Shown one piece after another: positions 8,747-16,697 of a DNA stretch of 43,282 bases. The notes below the pieces were generated by a model. That model had not been told where the DNA came from, ran no database searches, and saw nothing but the letters and a program-made list of their open reading frames with translations. Positions within the stretch are counted from its first letter, which is position 1. Each line of letters opens with the position of its first letter. A program made the position numbers and the translations under genes. The stretch lies in NCBI GenBank assembly GCA_946480695.1, contig CAMLKG010000036.1:1-43282 (forward strand), read 5' to 3'. The DNA is from an uncultured Cellvibrio sp. (GTDB lineage Bacteria > Pseudomonadota > Gammaproteobacteria > Pseudomonadales > Cellvibrionaceae).

Positions 8747-8834
8747 GCCCGAGTGGTGAAATCGGTAGACACAACAGATTTAAAATCTGTCGATCTTTTT
8801 GATCGTGCCGGTTCAAGTCCGGCCTCGGGCACCA
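8747..8834 (+). tRNA. tRNA-Leu (anticodon TAA)
   Basis: Acceptor arms GCCCGAG (8747-8753) and CTCGGGC (8824-8830), discriminator A (8831), encoded CCA (8832-8834). Anticodon arm ACAGA-TTTAAAA-TCTGT gives TAA. A long variable arm (CGATC/GATCG) and 88-nt length are those of a class II leucine tRNA. Its 3' end is the probable attachment site for the integrase that follows. Confidence 0.97.
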
Positions 8835-8866
8835 CCTTGAAATTCCAAGAAATCCAAGAACGTCTC

Positions 8867-8892
8867 AAAACCCGCAGAAATGCGGGTTTTTT
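8867..8892 (+). terminator. Intrinsic terminator of the tRNA operon
   Basis: AAAACCCGCA (8867-8876), loop GAAA, TGCGGGTTTT (8881-8890), then TT: a perfect 10-bp stem with a tetraloop and U tract, 32 bp after tRNA-Leu. Confidence 0.9.
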
Positions 8893-8983
8893 ATATGTTT
8901 TTAGTCTCAGGACGTCCACCAAGATCCTATTGAAGCTACAGCATTCTGGGGGCACAATTGGGGGCATAAATTTGGAGGCGTAA

Positions 8984-10192
8984 ATGGCTACAAATAAGCT
9001 TACCGAAGTCGCAATCAAGAAGGCTAAACCTAAAGAGAAGTCATACAAGCTCTCTGATGGTGGCGGTATGTATTTGGAAGTCATGCCTAACGGCTCCAAA
9101 TATTGGCGAATGAAATATCGTTTCGGTGGAAAAGAAAAACGTCTTGCCTTTGGTGTCTATCCTTTAGTCTCTCTTGCTTCAGTACGCGAAAAGGTTCGAC
9201 TCGCAAAGCTTGAATTACTTGAAGGCAATGATCCTGGTGAACTAAAGAAACAGGAAAAACTAAAAAAATTAATTGCCTCAACAAATACATTTTCTGCAAT
9301 TGCCGATGAGTTCATTAAGAAGAGGGAGATTGAAGGCGCAGCTCGTGTAACCCTAGTAAAACTTAAATGGATAATTGATCAAAAATTATCCCCCTTTATT
9401 GGCGATACTCCTGTTTCCGAAATTACCTCGGCAAAATTACTCATACCATTACGTCAGATTGAATCTGATGGGCTACATGAAACAGCTAACAGGGCCAAAA
9501 GAGTTGCGGGTCAGGTTATGCGCTATGCGGTCGGTTTAGGGCTGGCAGACCGAGACCCATCCCAGGATCTTAAAGATGCATTGGTCATCGCCAAAGCCAA
9601 CCATAGGGCTGCCATTACAGATCCCAAAGAGCTGCGCAAAATACTCATTAGTATTGATGGTTACAGCGGCACACCGGAGATTAGAGCAGCGCTAAAGTTG
9701 ACCCCAATATTATTCCAACGACCTGGTGAAATCCGCCAGATGGAGTGGGAAGAAATTAATTGGGAAAATGAATATTGGGAGATTCCGGCTGATAAGATGA
9801 AAATGCGCTTTGCCCACATAGTGCCGCTTCCGACGCAAGCCCTCAAGATTTTGAGAGAGCTGGAACCGATTACAGGACGGGGGCGTTACGTGATGCCGAG
9901 CGCTAAGCATGATGGTCGCCCCATGTCAGAAAATGGTGTCCGTACTGCTTTGAGGTCTTTGGGGTACTCAAATGATCAAGTTACGCCTCATGGATTCAGG
10001 GCGACTGCTCGTACTATTCTTGACGAGATTTTGCATGTTCGTGTTGATTATATTGAGCAGCAGTTGGCCCACGCTGTTAAGGACACGAATGGCCGGGCGT
10101 ATAACCGAACCAGGCATCTTCCTGAGCGGAAGGAAATGATGCAGGTTTGGGCGGATTATCTGGATCATTTGAGGGGAAAGTCAAAGTTTTAG
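8984..10192 (+). CDS. P4-type tyrosine recombinase (integrase)
   Basis: Site-specific recombinase of the P4/CP4-57 integrase type, about 400 aa. The N-terminal arm-binding domain (DUF4102-like) is seen in ATNKLTEVAIKKAKP and LSDGGGMYLEV; a core-binding domain follows (about 100-200). The catalytic domain keeps R246 (QRPGEIRQMEW), H336-x-x-R339 (HGFRATAR), H363 (LAHAVKD) and the nucleophile Y373 (GRAYNRT), so it should be active. ATG at 8984, preceded by GGAGG at 8974-8978. Members of this family insert at tRNA 3' ends; the gene starts 150 bp from tRNA-Leu and points away from it, the normal arrangement. Confidence 0.95.
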   Translation: MATNKLTEVAIKKAKPKEKSYKLSDGGGMYLEVMPNGSKYWRMKYRFGGKEKRLAFGVYPLVSLASVREKVRLAKLELLEGNDPGELKKQEKLKKLIASTNTFSAIADEFIKKREIEGAARVTLVKLKWIIDQKLSPFIGDTPVSEITSAKLLIPLRQIESDGLHETANRAKRVAGQVMRYAVGLGLADRDPSQDLKDALVIAKANHRAAITDPKELRKILISIDGYSGTPEIRAALKLTPILFQRPGEIRQMEWEEINWENEYWEIPADKMKMRFAHIVPLPTQALKILRELEPITGRGRYVMPSAKHDGRPMSENGVRTALRSLGYSNDQVTPHGFRATARTILDEILHVRVDYIEQQLAHAVKDTNGRAYNRTRHLPERKEMMQVWADYLDHLRGKSKF

Positions 10193-10365
10193 GGTCGGGG
10201 TCTACTGAAAGTACGAAATATACTTTGATATATATAGATTTAATAATTTATGTAGCGATAAGTACCCCAAAATTGATGAATGAAGGCCTCTTATCCTCTT
10301 TTTATATTCCATATGGGGTAGCCTTTTCGTTATGGTATACCTTCATATTTTCTTAGGAGGTTAGC

Positions 10366-10875
10366 ATGGCACAACAAGTCCCAATAGTTATCTTAGAGGC
10401 TGCAGCAAGGGGTGAAACGAAAGCGCTGGCTAATTGGATCGAACTAAACAGGACTGTTGATGGGGTTCCATTTCAGCTTATAGCGGAGCTTATCAGGAAC
10501 TCTTCGGGTTGCAAAAAAACGGCCACCGTTCATGAGGACGAATGTGTAGTTTATGGTGAGGATATAAATGAGTTGGGCGAGCCCCAGCGATATATAAAAT
10601 CAATAAAAGGATATGTAAAACACATGTTTCATCCCCCTGGCGGTATGAAGGACCAAGCGAAGTCGTATCGTGAAAACAAAATGATTCTCAAAGAATATTT
10701 GGCTCTAAAAGGTAGGAAGCCTAGGGAGGTTTTGTTGCATGACTTAGGCATCAAATATCATAAAAGCCCTACCACAATCAGCGGTATTCTTGCGGATACT
10801 AAAAAAAGTATCGAGCAAGCTGAGGAAATGATGAGATCCTTGGGAGTCTATGAAAAGCTGAATAAACCTAAGTAA
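10366..10875 (+). CDS. Hypothetical island protein, 169 aa
   Basis: I do not recognise this protein. A very good ribosome-binding site, TAGGAGG (10354-10360), precedes ATG 10366. The product is soluble, mixed helical, with no signal peptide or membrane segment; the C-terminal half is basic and helical (KSYRENKMILKEYLALKGRK, then HKSPTTISGILADTKKSIEQAEEMM), which might be a DNA-binding helix-turn-helix region. It lies between the integrase and the AlpA-like gene, where satellites often carry regulatory genes. The 173-bp gap upstream is AT-rich and probably contains its promoter. Confidence 0.6.
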   Translation: MAQQVPIVILEAAARGETKALANWIELNRTVDGVPFQLIAELIRNSSGCKKTATVHEDECVVYGEDINELGEPQRYIKSIKGYVKHMFHPPGGMKDQAKSYRENKMILKEYLALKGRKPREVLLHDLGIKYHKSPTTISGILADTKKSIEQAEEMMRSLGVYEKLNKPK

Positions 10876-10911
10876 ATACGCTCGGCCTATACCACATTTT
10901 TGAAGGGAAGT

Positions 10912-10944
10912 GGATAGTGACTTGAATAAATCATCTCACTATCC
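10912..10944. promoter_or_regulatory. Inverted repeat upstream of the AlpA-like gene
   Basis: GGATAGTGA (10912-10920) and TCACTATCC (10936-10944) are perfect 9-bp arms with a 15-nt spacer, about 70 bp before the AlpA-like gene and just after the 169-aa gene. There is no T tract, so an operator is more likely than a terminator. A second weaker pair, CCGTCT (10976-10981) / AGACGG, lies nearer the start codon. Confidence 0.45.
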
Positions 10945-11011
10945 CGTTGCCTCCACACCGGCTATACCGTGACAACCGTCTCAACAAGTCCTAAGGGAGC
11001 TCAAGACGGCT

Positions 11012-11224
11012 ATGTCAAAGCAAAACCTACCATCTTCCCAAGATGCTCTTTTACGTTTACCTGAGGTCCTTCGGCTGATTCCAGTAGGGCGTTCCACTTG
11101 GTGGCGATGGGTTGCCGAAGGGAATGCTCCGAAAGGTATCAAACTGGGTCCACGAACTACCGCCTGGCGTGTCAGTGATATCCAAAAGCTCATCGATTCT
11201 CGAGCTTTGGAGCACAATCTATGA
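11012..11224 (+). CDS. AlpA-like/excisionase-type DNA-binding protein
   Basis: A 70-aa product with the AlpA/MerR-like winged-helix pattern: LLRLPEVLRLIPVGRSTWWRWVAEG (helix-turn-helix), then KLGPRTTAWRVSDIQKLI (wing and closing helix). In P4-like and CP4 elements AlpA proteins activate the integrase or act as excision factors. ATG at 11012. The fold assignment is solid; the role here is inferred from family and island context. Confidence 0.85.
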   Translation: MSKQNLPSSQDALLRLPEVLRLIPVGRSTWWRWVAEGNAPKGIKLGPRTTAWRVSDIQKLIDSRALEHNL

Positions 11225-11449
11225 ACGCTTTCTTTTGCATAGATTATGGTTTTTTCCTTCCGAAATTCGACCCCTGTTTTGTCGAAACTGGAAAGACCGC
11301 AGGCCAGTATTCGCAAGGGTTTTGCGCTTTTCAGCTTAGATCGAGTGGGTCGGTATTTAATACTATCTATAGTTGTGTATTTATATTCATCCTGGCAGTA
11401 ATCATCTTTAACGTGGTCCAACAGGAAGTGGTCCCGTTAAAGCGCATGA

Positions 11450-12028
11450 ATGCACAAAATTACATTTGATCAGGACATCGAGTTTGAGGGTCAAAAATTT
11501 AGAATCAATAATCCTAACGGTTGTAAGGGATGCTTCGTCGGGATATTGGATAGAATTGTTTCTCAACTATCAGCGATTCTTAGCCATCATTGTAAAGTTT
11601 TTGTGTGTATGGAGATCTTTCCTGTGACTGACTACTCTGCGGATAACAAGTTATTCTCCAAATTTATAAAGAAGTATACGAAGCGATTGAGGATACGATT
11701 TGGCTTGTCGCGGGTCGGTTATGTTTGGGTGCGGGAGCAAGGCGTAGGTGAGGCACAGCATTACCATTTGGTCTTGTTTCTAGATGGGAACAAAGTGAAC
11801 TTTCATCACAGTGTATTCAAAATTGCAGAGGAAATGTGGACGGCTCGAAACCAACCCCGCCCGGCGTTCCCTTCTTTAAGAAGTTATTACAACCTGACCC
11901 GCTGTAAATGGCCTGAATTTGGAGCAGTGATTTATCATTTATCTTACATGGCTAAGGTGCATACAAAGGAAAACAAGCCATTAACAGCTAACCGATATGA
12001 GGGTAGCCGTCATTCACGGCTTAGTTGA
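11450..12028 (+). CDS. YagK/YfjJ-type (inovirus Gp2-like) protein, putative replication protein
   Basis: The 192-aa product resembles proteins with the YagK/YfjJ C-terminal domain, related to inovirus Gp2 replication initiators. Seen: VGYVWVREQGVGEAQHYHLVLFLDGNKV, where HYH followed by hydrophobic strands resembles the HUH metal-binding motif, and later YHLSYMAKVHTKENKP, typical of this family's closing region. A Tyr nucleophile cannot be pinpointed with confidence. ATG at 11450; the 225-bp gap from the AlpA-like gene carries only a weak overlapping frame. In CP4-type islands this family follows alpA. Replication role is inference. Confidence 0.7.
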   Translation: MHKITFDQDIEFEGQKFRINNPNGCKGCFVGILDRIVSQLSAILSHHCKVFVCMEIFPVTDYSADNKLFSKFIKKYTKRLRIRFGLSRVGYVWVREQGVGEAQHYHLVLFLDGNKVNFHHSVFKIAEEMWTARNQPRPAFPSLRSYYNLTRCKWPEFGAVIYHLSYMAKVHTKENKPLTANRYEGSRHSRLS

Positions 12029-12411
12029 GGGGGGCATGCTAGAACTCCTCGTTCTACTTCACTCACATCTAACATTCACTCCTGACTGCAAGTCAACTGA
12101 GAGGGCGGAATAGGGGTGAATGCTCTTCACTAGTTGCCATTGTCCAATATCAAATCAAATTCACCCTCCCTATAACCTCCACTTAGAGAGCTGGCCTCAT
12201 CAACCGACCTGTCACTGGGCGAGCCTGATCTAACTGATGCGCTCAAGTCAATGCTAATGATTTGTTGATAGTCGATGCGTTTGGGCTACTTAATCGCACC
12301 AGCGTTATTATGCGCAACACTACAGCTGCCATGCGGCATGGAAAAGCTGAGCTAAGAGAGTAATACACTTGTATAAAATTCCTTAATGATTTCGAAAAAA
12401 CAGAGGGGAAA
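12029..12411. other. Gap without a recognisable gene
   Basis: About 380 bp inside the island. A short open stretch in the plus strand ending near 12362 lacks a start codon, and a minus-strand frame (12243-12485) overlaps the zinc-ribbon gene and has no family features. I see no RNA gene. It may hold regulatory DNA or gene remnants. Confidence 0.5.
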
Positions 12412-13080
12412 ATGGGCGGATTCGGAAGCGGTAGGAAACCATCAGGCTCACGAGGAACCACCTCGTCAGTGCCGCAGTTGAACATAAATGAGTTTCGTAA
12501 AAACGATGCATTGTCAGAGGGACGTTACGGAGTTATTGAGATAGCGGTTAATAACGTTAACTCAACTTTTTACTTTAGAGCTGGCGAATCGGAAGTCACT
12601 TTATCCTATTCAGCAGACGTGTGCGGTCAAAGTATAGAGTGTCATTCATATTCAGTTTCTGTCCAGTGGACTCATTGCAATTACGGGGGAGTACGCCCTT
12701 GGTTCGTTTGTCCCGGATGTGCCAAACGCTGTCAAATTTTATATGTTGGACAAGAGAACCGAATTTTTCAGTGTCGGAAATGCCAGAATCTATGTTACCG
12801 AAGTCAATTGGAGGGAGTATGCGAGCGAGCTATTAACAGAATTTATTCTTATCGATCCAAGCTGAAAATGAACGGTACGCTGATTGATCGATTTCCGTTG
12901 GTACGCCCTAGATACATGCACGAATCGACTTATCTTAAGATCTTAATCAACTTGCTTCGTGAAAGCGAATCCCTCCAGCGACATTGGCTTGGTTTGAGTG
13001 GAGGACGCTTCCGGTCGAGTAACGGTGCAATATCAGCATATTCTGTAGATGCCTCGGATAATCATGAATACGAAGGCTAA
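12412..13080 (+). CDS. Zinc-ribbon protein of mobile elements (MGGFGSGR family), 222 aa
   Basis: The N-terminus MGGFGSGRKPSGSRGT is the hallmark of a conserved uncharacterised family found on integrative elements and prophages. The middle (about 50-95) has short beta strands, then two zinc-knuckle pairs: CPGC (with a further Cys in AKRC) and CRKC followed by CYRSQLEG, as in this family. The C-terminus is basic and Ser-rich. ATG at 12412, preceded by AGAGGGG. Function unknown; the zinc ribbon and basic charge suggest nucleic-acid binding. Confidence 0.75.
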   Translation: MGGFGSGRKPSGSRGTTSSVPQLNINEFRKNDALSEGRYGVIEIAVNNVNSTFYFRAGESEVTLSYSADVCGQSIECHSYSVSVQWTHCNYGGVRPWFVCPGCAKRCQILYVGQENRIFQCRKCQNLCYRSQLEGVCERAINRIYSYRSKLKMNGTLIDRFPLVRPRYMHESTYLKILINLLRESESLQRHWLGLSGGRFRSSNGAISAYSVDASDNHEYEG

Positions 13081-13175
13081 TAAAATGGAGCTAATAACTG
13101 AATACCTCGTACGAAAGGTTTAAATAAGCATGTTCCATGACGGCTTTGGGGAGTTAATACCAAGGGTACCTACAG

Positions 13176-13409
13176 CTACTGTGCGCTAATTACGTCGATC
13201 ATCTCATGCGGATCAGCATTAACTATGCGGCACACCTCCAGCATTTCAATCAGGTCCAGGCGACGATCTCCGTTCTCATATTTGGAAACATAGGATTGGG
13301 GTTTTCCCAATTGCTGCGATAGCTGCGCTTGGGTAAATCCGGCAGCTTCCCTGGCCTCTCGCAACAAGGCTAAGAGATATCTGTACTTCTCGGAATGAAT
13401 GGTCTTCAA
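13176..13409 (-). CDS. XRE-family (Cro/CI-like) transcriptional regulator
   Basis: A 77-aa single-domain helix-turn-helix protein: LREAREAAGFTQAQLSQQLGKPQSYVSKYENGDRRLDLIEMLEVC, with the recognition helix in QSYVSKYENG. Its size and layout are those of Cro/C-protein regulators. The start appears to be TTG at 13409. It is divergent from the gene at 13502, and two perfect inverted repeats lie between them, one 6 bp from its own start, so self-repression and control of the neighbour are likely. Confidence 0.85.
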   Translation of the reverse strand: MKTIHSEKYRYLLALLREAREAAGFTQAQLSQQLGKPQSYVSKYENGDRRLDLIEMLEVCRIVNADPHEMIDVISAQ

Positions 13410-13414
13410 GATGC

Positions 13415-13436
13415 TGTCCAGCTAATTGACTGGACA
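13415..13436. promoter_or_regulatory. Candidate operator 1 of the XRE regulator
   Basis: TGTCCAG (13415-13421) and CTGGACA (13430-13436) are perfect inverted arms with an 8-bp spacer, directly upstream of the XRE start. Position and symmetry fit an autoregulatory operator. Confidence 0.55.
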
Positions 13437-13459
13437 TTTAAATAAACCCATATTAGGAT

Positions 13460-13476
13460 TATCCCAAAATGGGATA
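13460..13476. promoter_or_regulatory. Candidate operator 2, before the membrane-protein gene
   Basis: TATCCCA (13460-13466), spacer AAA, TGGGATA (13470-13476): a perfect 17-bp palindrome 25 bp before the start at 13502. Its sequence differs from operator 1, so it may bind another regulator. Confidence 0.5.
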
Positions 13477-13501
13477 TTTCGGAATGTAATGGGGGCTATT
13501 T

Positions 13502-13813
13502 ATGAGTGATACAGAATTACTTCTATTGGTCGAGTCAAGAAAGAAGTCACGCTTTGTGGCGATACTTCTTAACTTATTTCTTCCTGGTGCGGGCTACATG
13601 TATTGTGGGCGCTGGTTTCTCGGGATAGTTGCGTTCTTTTTTGTAATAACCCTCGTTATCGCCAGTTGGGGCTTGGCTGCTTTTGGGTTGATCGCCGTGC
13701 TTGTGATTGACGGTGCTCTTTGTGCTGGACGCTACAACCGTAAAATGACTGAACAGCTAATAAAGGAAAGGGCGCAAATGGTCGTTACATATCAGCAAGG
13801 GGCCGCGCAATGA
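13502..13813 (+). CDS. Small membrane protein, TM2-like
   Basis: The 103-aa product has two or three close hydrophobic segments (about residues 18-35 and 40-75) joined by FLPGAGYMYCGRWFLGI, a pattern like TM2-domain proteins (helix, PGxGxxYxGR turn, helix). The C-terminus is polar and probably cytoplasmic. GGGGG stands about 6 nt before ATG 13502. It overlaps the next gene by 4 bp (ATGA), so the two are translationally coupled. Function unknown. Confidence 0.7.
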   Translation: MSDTELLLLVESRKKSRFVAILLNLFLPGAGYMYCGRWFLGIVAFFFVITLVIASWGLAAFGLIAVLVIDGALCAGRYNRKMTEQLIKERAQMVVTYQQGAAQ

Positions 13814-14256
13814 AAACAATGAGATTTTTGATTTTAATGCTGTTCGTGACTTCTCCTGCAAGTGCGCAGACTTGGAACCTATATGAGGTTGCATATAGTG
13901 CGGCAAATGAAGCGCACGAGCATTACGTCATAGGAGGCGAGAAACGAGTTGGAGAGGCGATAAAATTTTGCCATCAGTCCATAACTGTAAAGACAGCCTT
14001 TAACGCCGCAACGGCGCGTTGTTTTGCTATGGATATGACTGGAACATTGCTCTACCTAAGTGAGTTCAAGGACGCGACCGTCAAGCCAACTGGATATTTA
14101 ATGGAAGGCGGTAGCTACATTGGCAGGAACACTTCCTATTTACTCACGGTACCTGCGGATGATATGGATGCAGTAGTGCAAATCATTAAAGAGGGAGTTA
14201 TAGATGCGGTGCCTGAGCTGCAATCAATATTGCTGCCTAAGGCTTTGCAGAATTAG
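13810..14256 (+). CDS. Small exported protein with Rap1a/Tai-like features
   Basis: 148 aa with a clear signal peptide (MKTMRFLILMLFVTSPASA, cleavage before QTW). The mature part has two Cys (KFCHQS and RCFAMD) that could form a disulfide, and helical segments with GEAIKFCHQSI and AIARCFAMD-type spacing. This is reminiscent of the small periplasmic Rap1a/Tai immunity fold, but the match is weak. Coupled to the membrane protein before it; the pair is under the divergent XRE control region. Function unknown. Confidence 0.6.
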   Translation: MKTMRFLILMLFVTSPASAQTWNLYEVAYSAANEAHEHYVIGGEKRVGEAIKFCHQSITVKTAFNAATARCFAMDMTGTLLYLSEFKDATVKPTGYLMEGGSYIGRNTSYLLTVPADDMDAVVQIIKEGVIDAVPELQSILLPKALQN

Positions 14257-14528
14257 CTTTTTTAAATTTCCCTTGCTTTTACCTCTTAACTTGCTGATCG
14301 CTCACAAGTAAGGGGTTACCCGTTTATGACTCGATCGCTATGAGACAGGGCATATTTTCGTCGCTATCTGAGTCACGTATTCAATGGGGATAAATTACTG
14401 AGAGTCTTGTGAGGTCGGTTGCTATTATATTCGTGCCATCATGACTCGATTTTTCTCGAGCATCTTCATAACCGAAGCTAGCTCTACGTATTGATGCATT
14501 AATAATGAGGTCCACTCTGCATGGCCTT

Positions 14529-15068
14529 TTATACTCCAATAATTTCATCATCCTCAGAGATTTCCGCAATTAGCTGAATGTCGTCATAACACCAATAGAC
14601 CATATTGCTATTGTTATTTATAAATTTCCTATGGTGATTATCGAGTTCTTGGAGTGAGGCCGCTCTCACCTCACGTTCCTCAATGTGAACGAAAAAAATA
14701 ATAACCTTAATGCCAGTGACTTCCTGGGTTTTTAAATAGTTATCCCAATAGGGAATATCTATACCGGTGGTGCGGTACCTAAAGTTACCTCGGTGGCCAA
14801 ACGGGTAACCACATTGCTTTTTGGATTTCACTTCTACCCAATGGGTTATCCCATCCTTGGCAATTTGCAGGTCCGGAGCAATAAGTGATTGTTCACTGGG
14901 TGTGATATGCAGCTTGGGGGATTTTTTTACACCGTCTACAACTGGCGTATATTCGTAAACATTCAGGACATAATGTTTATTGTCCTGGAGCCACTGCGAA
15001 ACCGCGAGTTCCCACTTTTGACCAAATTGCAGTCTGTCTTGAAAATAGCTATCCGAAAAATCGTTCAT
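14529..15068 (-). CDS. PD-(D/E)XK nuclease-like protein, 179 aa
   Basis: The sequence LIAPDLQIAKDGITHWVEVKSKK has the D-x(n)-E-x-K core of restriction-endonuclease-like folds (Asp in APD, then E-V-K), preceded by an N-terminal helix FGQKWELAVSQWLQDNKHYVL that resembles the helix carrying the first acidic residue. The rest has strands (VIIFFVHIEE) typical of the fold. ATG on the minus strand at 15068. The upstream gene ends 12 bp before it, so they form an operon. No methylase or partner restriction gene is adjacent. Fold call moderate; nuclease activity inferred. Confidence 0.65.
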   Translation of the reverse strand: MNDFSDSYFQDRLQFGQKWELAVSQWLQDNKHYVLNVYEYTPVVDGVKKSPKLHITPSEQSLIAPDLQIAKDGITHWVEVKSKKQCGYPFGHRGNFRYRTTGIDIPYWDNYLKTQEVTGIKVIIFFVHIEEREVRAASLQELDNHHRKFINNNSNMVYWCYDDIQLIAEISEDDEIIGV

Positions 15069-15080
15069 ACCAATAGTCTT

Positions 15081-15407
15081 TTAAAAAAGGAAGTATCCCA
15101 ATGGAACAAAGGCAAGCAACACAACAAATCCCAGGCAACCAGACCCGGCATGTTTTGGAATATATTGCGGTGCATTGTTTGGTTGCGGGTTGGATAGCCG
15201 CCAGGCTTTATGGCAGGTATCGCAATAAAACGTTTGTTTGCTGTTTTGCCAAGCCGTTAAGGTTCGATGGTTGTGCGGAAAGTGCTGTTTGCACTTCCGG
15301 CACTGAAACGATTGAGGGGCAGGGGATTTCCTTCGTGTGCTAAGCAGCTTGAGTACAATGGTGACTATCAACAATAAGCCTATCCCGGTAAGAATGTTAA
15401 ATTCCAT
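15081..15407 (-). CDS. Zinc-ribbon membrane protein, 108 aa
   Basis: An N-terminal membrane helix (about residues 5-22), a cytoplasmic or periplasmic zinc ribbon with CRKC and CDTC separated by about 24 residues, and a second hydrophobic helix at the C-terminus (CLGFVVLLAFVPLGYFLF). It is the first gene of a two-gene minus-strand operon with the nuclease-like gene. I do not recognise a named family. Confidence 0.65.
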   Translation of the reverse strand: MEFNILTGIGLLLIVTIVLKLLSTRRKSPAPQSFQCRKCKQHFPHNHRTLTAWQNSKQTFYCDTCHKAWRLSNPQPNNAPQYIPKHAGSGCLGFVVLLAFVPLGYFLF

Positions 15408-16166
15408 GGCCCAATAATTCCGAATGTTAGTAATTTTCCTGGATCACATTGCGCGAGTAATCCCTATTTGGAAGCGAGTGCGATATTAAGTGAGGCCACC
15501 AAAGTTTTCTATCAGACACATAGATTTTGTCGTTTAGAATAATGTTTTTTGCATGGTACTGGGGTGTTAATACAATTCACTCTCTGTGAATCAACTATCC
15601 AAAGGAATGAATTTTATGCTGGGTCTTACACTCTCTGGTGAAAGCATTAACCTACTACTTAAAAAGTAACTGACCCCCTGATTCAAAAAAAGTGTTTGTT
15701 GTTCGGCATAGGGAATCCGTAACACGCCTTAAACAAAATCCTGTTACCTTTAATGAATAGCTTGGGTGTGTTTACTTGAGTATGATGGGGAAATTATAAG
15801 TGCTCAACAATGTCTTGTAGGTTTCTCCTCGATTTATACCTGCTTGTCGCCTAATTCAGTATACAAAATGGCGCCACTTGGTATCATTCACGCTTGATAC
15901 GCTCGCTGTAGTTGATATCAAGAATGCTTCAATTCAGTAACCATTTCGATCACATTGGATGTAAACATGGACGCCCTGGTAAAATTGATTCCTGCCTATA
16001 TACCATTTCTGCACAATCATTCCTTTCTCTTTTATTTAAATATCCGTGGTTTTTCTGTGTCTATTGCGTAAGCAAAATTGCAACTACTTATATATGTAGT
16101 CATTAATGATTACGTTACGAATTTTGAAATATATCAAGAGGCTTACCTGTTTTATAGGGATTTTCT
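15408..16166. other. 759-bp gap without a convincing gene
   Basis: No open frame shows family features; a 64-codon frame at 15912-16106 has no ribosome-binding site and odd composition. A small hairpin, ATTCAC/GTGAAT (15575-15591), and a possible 17-codon peptide at 15615-15668 behind AAGGA are the only structures. Base composition becomes AT-rich toward 16100, ahead of the secretion locus, whose promoter is probably here. Confidence 0.5.
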
Positions 16167-16676
16167 ATGAGGGTTTACCTAAAATTTTCCTTGTTTTTAA
16201 TTTTTTCTTTAGTTTTTTCAGCGTATGGCAACGAAATTTTTACTAATGAGTTGTGTGGAAGTTCATCTAAAAAAAGCAGGCCGTGTCATTATGTTAAAAA
16301 ATTAAATTTTCATTTAGATGGAAATTTACATGGGAAAGAATTATTTCATGTTTTAAGTCTATATTTGAATAAAAGAGTGGCTGAAATGAATGAAATGTTT
16401 TCTCAGTTGGGTGTTCATGCAGAATATAAGCCGTTTACTGGAAGTGCTTGGGTGCGTAGGCCGAAAGAAAAAGATTCAAATATAGAATTAACATTTTTAT
16501 TAACAGAAACGCCAGATAAAGAATTCATAATAATAACGTTTTATACTTTTTCAAAAGGCCCTTTTTACATAAGGACAAGCCTGTGCGCTTCGAAAAAAAA
16601 TGAATGCGTTATTGCTCAGATGCAAAGTTTTATTGATGAGATTGTAGTTAAATCCATTATTCAAGACGGAAATTAA
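16167..16676 (+). CDS. Small exported Cys-rich protein, paralogue 1
   Basis: 169 aa; signal peptide MRVYLKFSLFLIFSLVFSAYG with cleavage near residue 21. The mature part begins NEIFTNELCG and has four cysteines: ELCG, RPCHYV, SLCAS and NECV. The gene at 19504 shows the same pattern (ELCG, DPCQF, RQCDL, DVCLS), so they are paralogues. The gene is very AT-rich compared with the core genes, suggesting transfer. It lies 21 bp before an RTX metalloprotease gene and probably shares its transcript. No named family recognised; a periplasmic inhibitor or partner of the protease is an inference from position only. Confidence 0.65.
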   Translation: MRVYLKFSLFLIFSLVFSAYGNEIFTNELCGSSSKKSRPCHYVKKLNFHLDGNLHGKELFHVLSLYLNKRVAEMNEMFSQLGVHAEYKPFTGSAWVRRPKEKDSNIELTFLLTETPDKEFIIITFYTFSKGPFYIRTSLCASKKNECVIAQMQSFIDEIVVKSIIQDGN

Positions 16677-16697
16677 TTAGATTAAATAGGATTTTTT

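Larger units (their letters stand above)
8835..15407. mobile_element. Integrative island inserted at tRNA-Leu (minimum extent; right end unknown)
   Basis: The left border is the tRNA-Leu 3' end, followed by a P4-type integrase and genes typical of satellite or integrative elements: AlpA-like regulator, Gp2/YfjJ-like protein, zinc-ribbon protein, XRE repressor. Codon and base use shift from the core genes, with many short genes and long gaps. I looked for a second copy of the tRNA 3' end downstream and saw none, so the given right limit is only where the recognisable mobile-type genes end; the island could extend further. Confidence 0.55.

Noticed and set aside
11221..11469. 82-codon frame overlapping the end of the AlpA-like gene
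   Set aside because: Overlaps both neighbours, has no family pattern and no clear ribosome-binding site.
12200..12362. Open stretch ending at 12362 in the island gap
   Set aside because: No start codon after the preceding stop; at most a remnant.
15615..15668. 17-codon peptide frame behind AAGGA
   Set aside because: Too short to support without conservation data; listed only as a possibility within the gap.
15912..16106. 64-codon plus-strand frame before the secretion locus
   Set aside because: No ribosome-binding site, mixed composition, no motif; treated as part of the intergenic gap.
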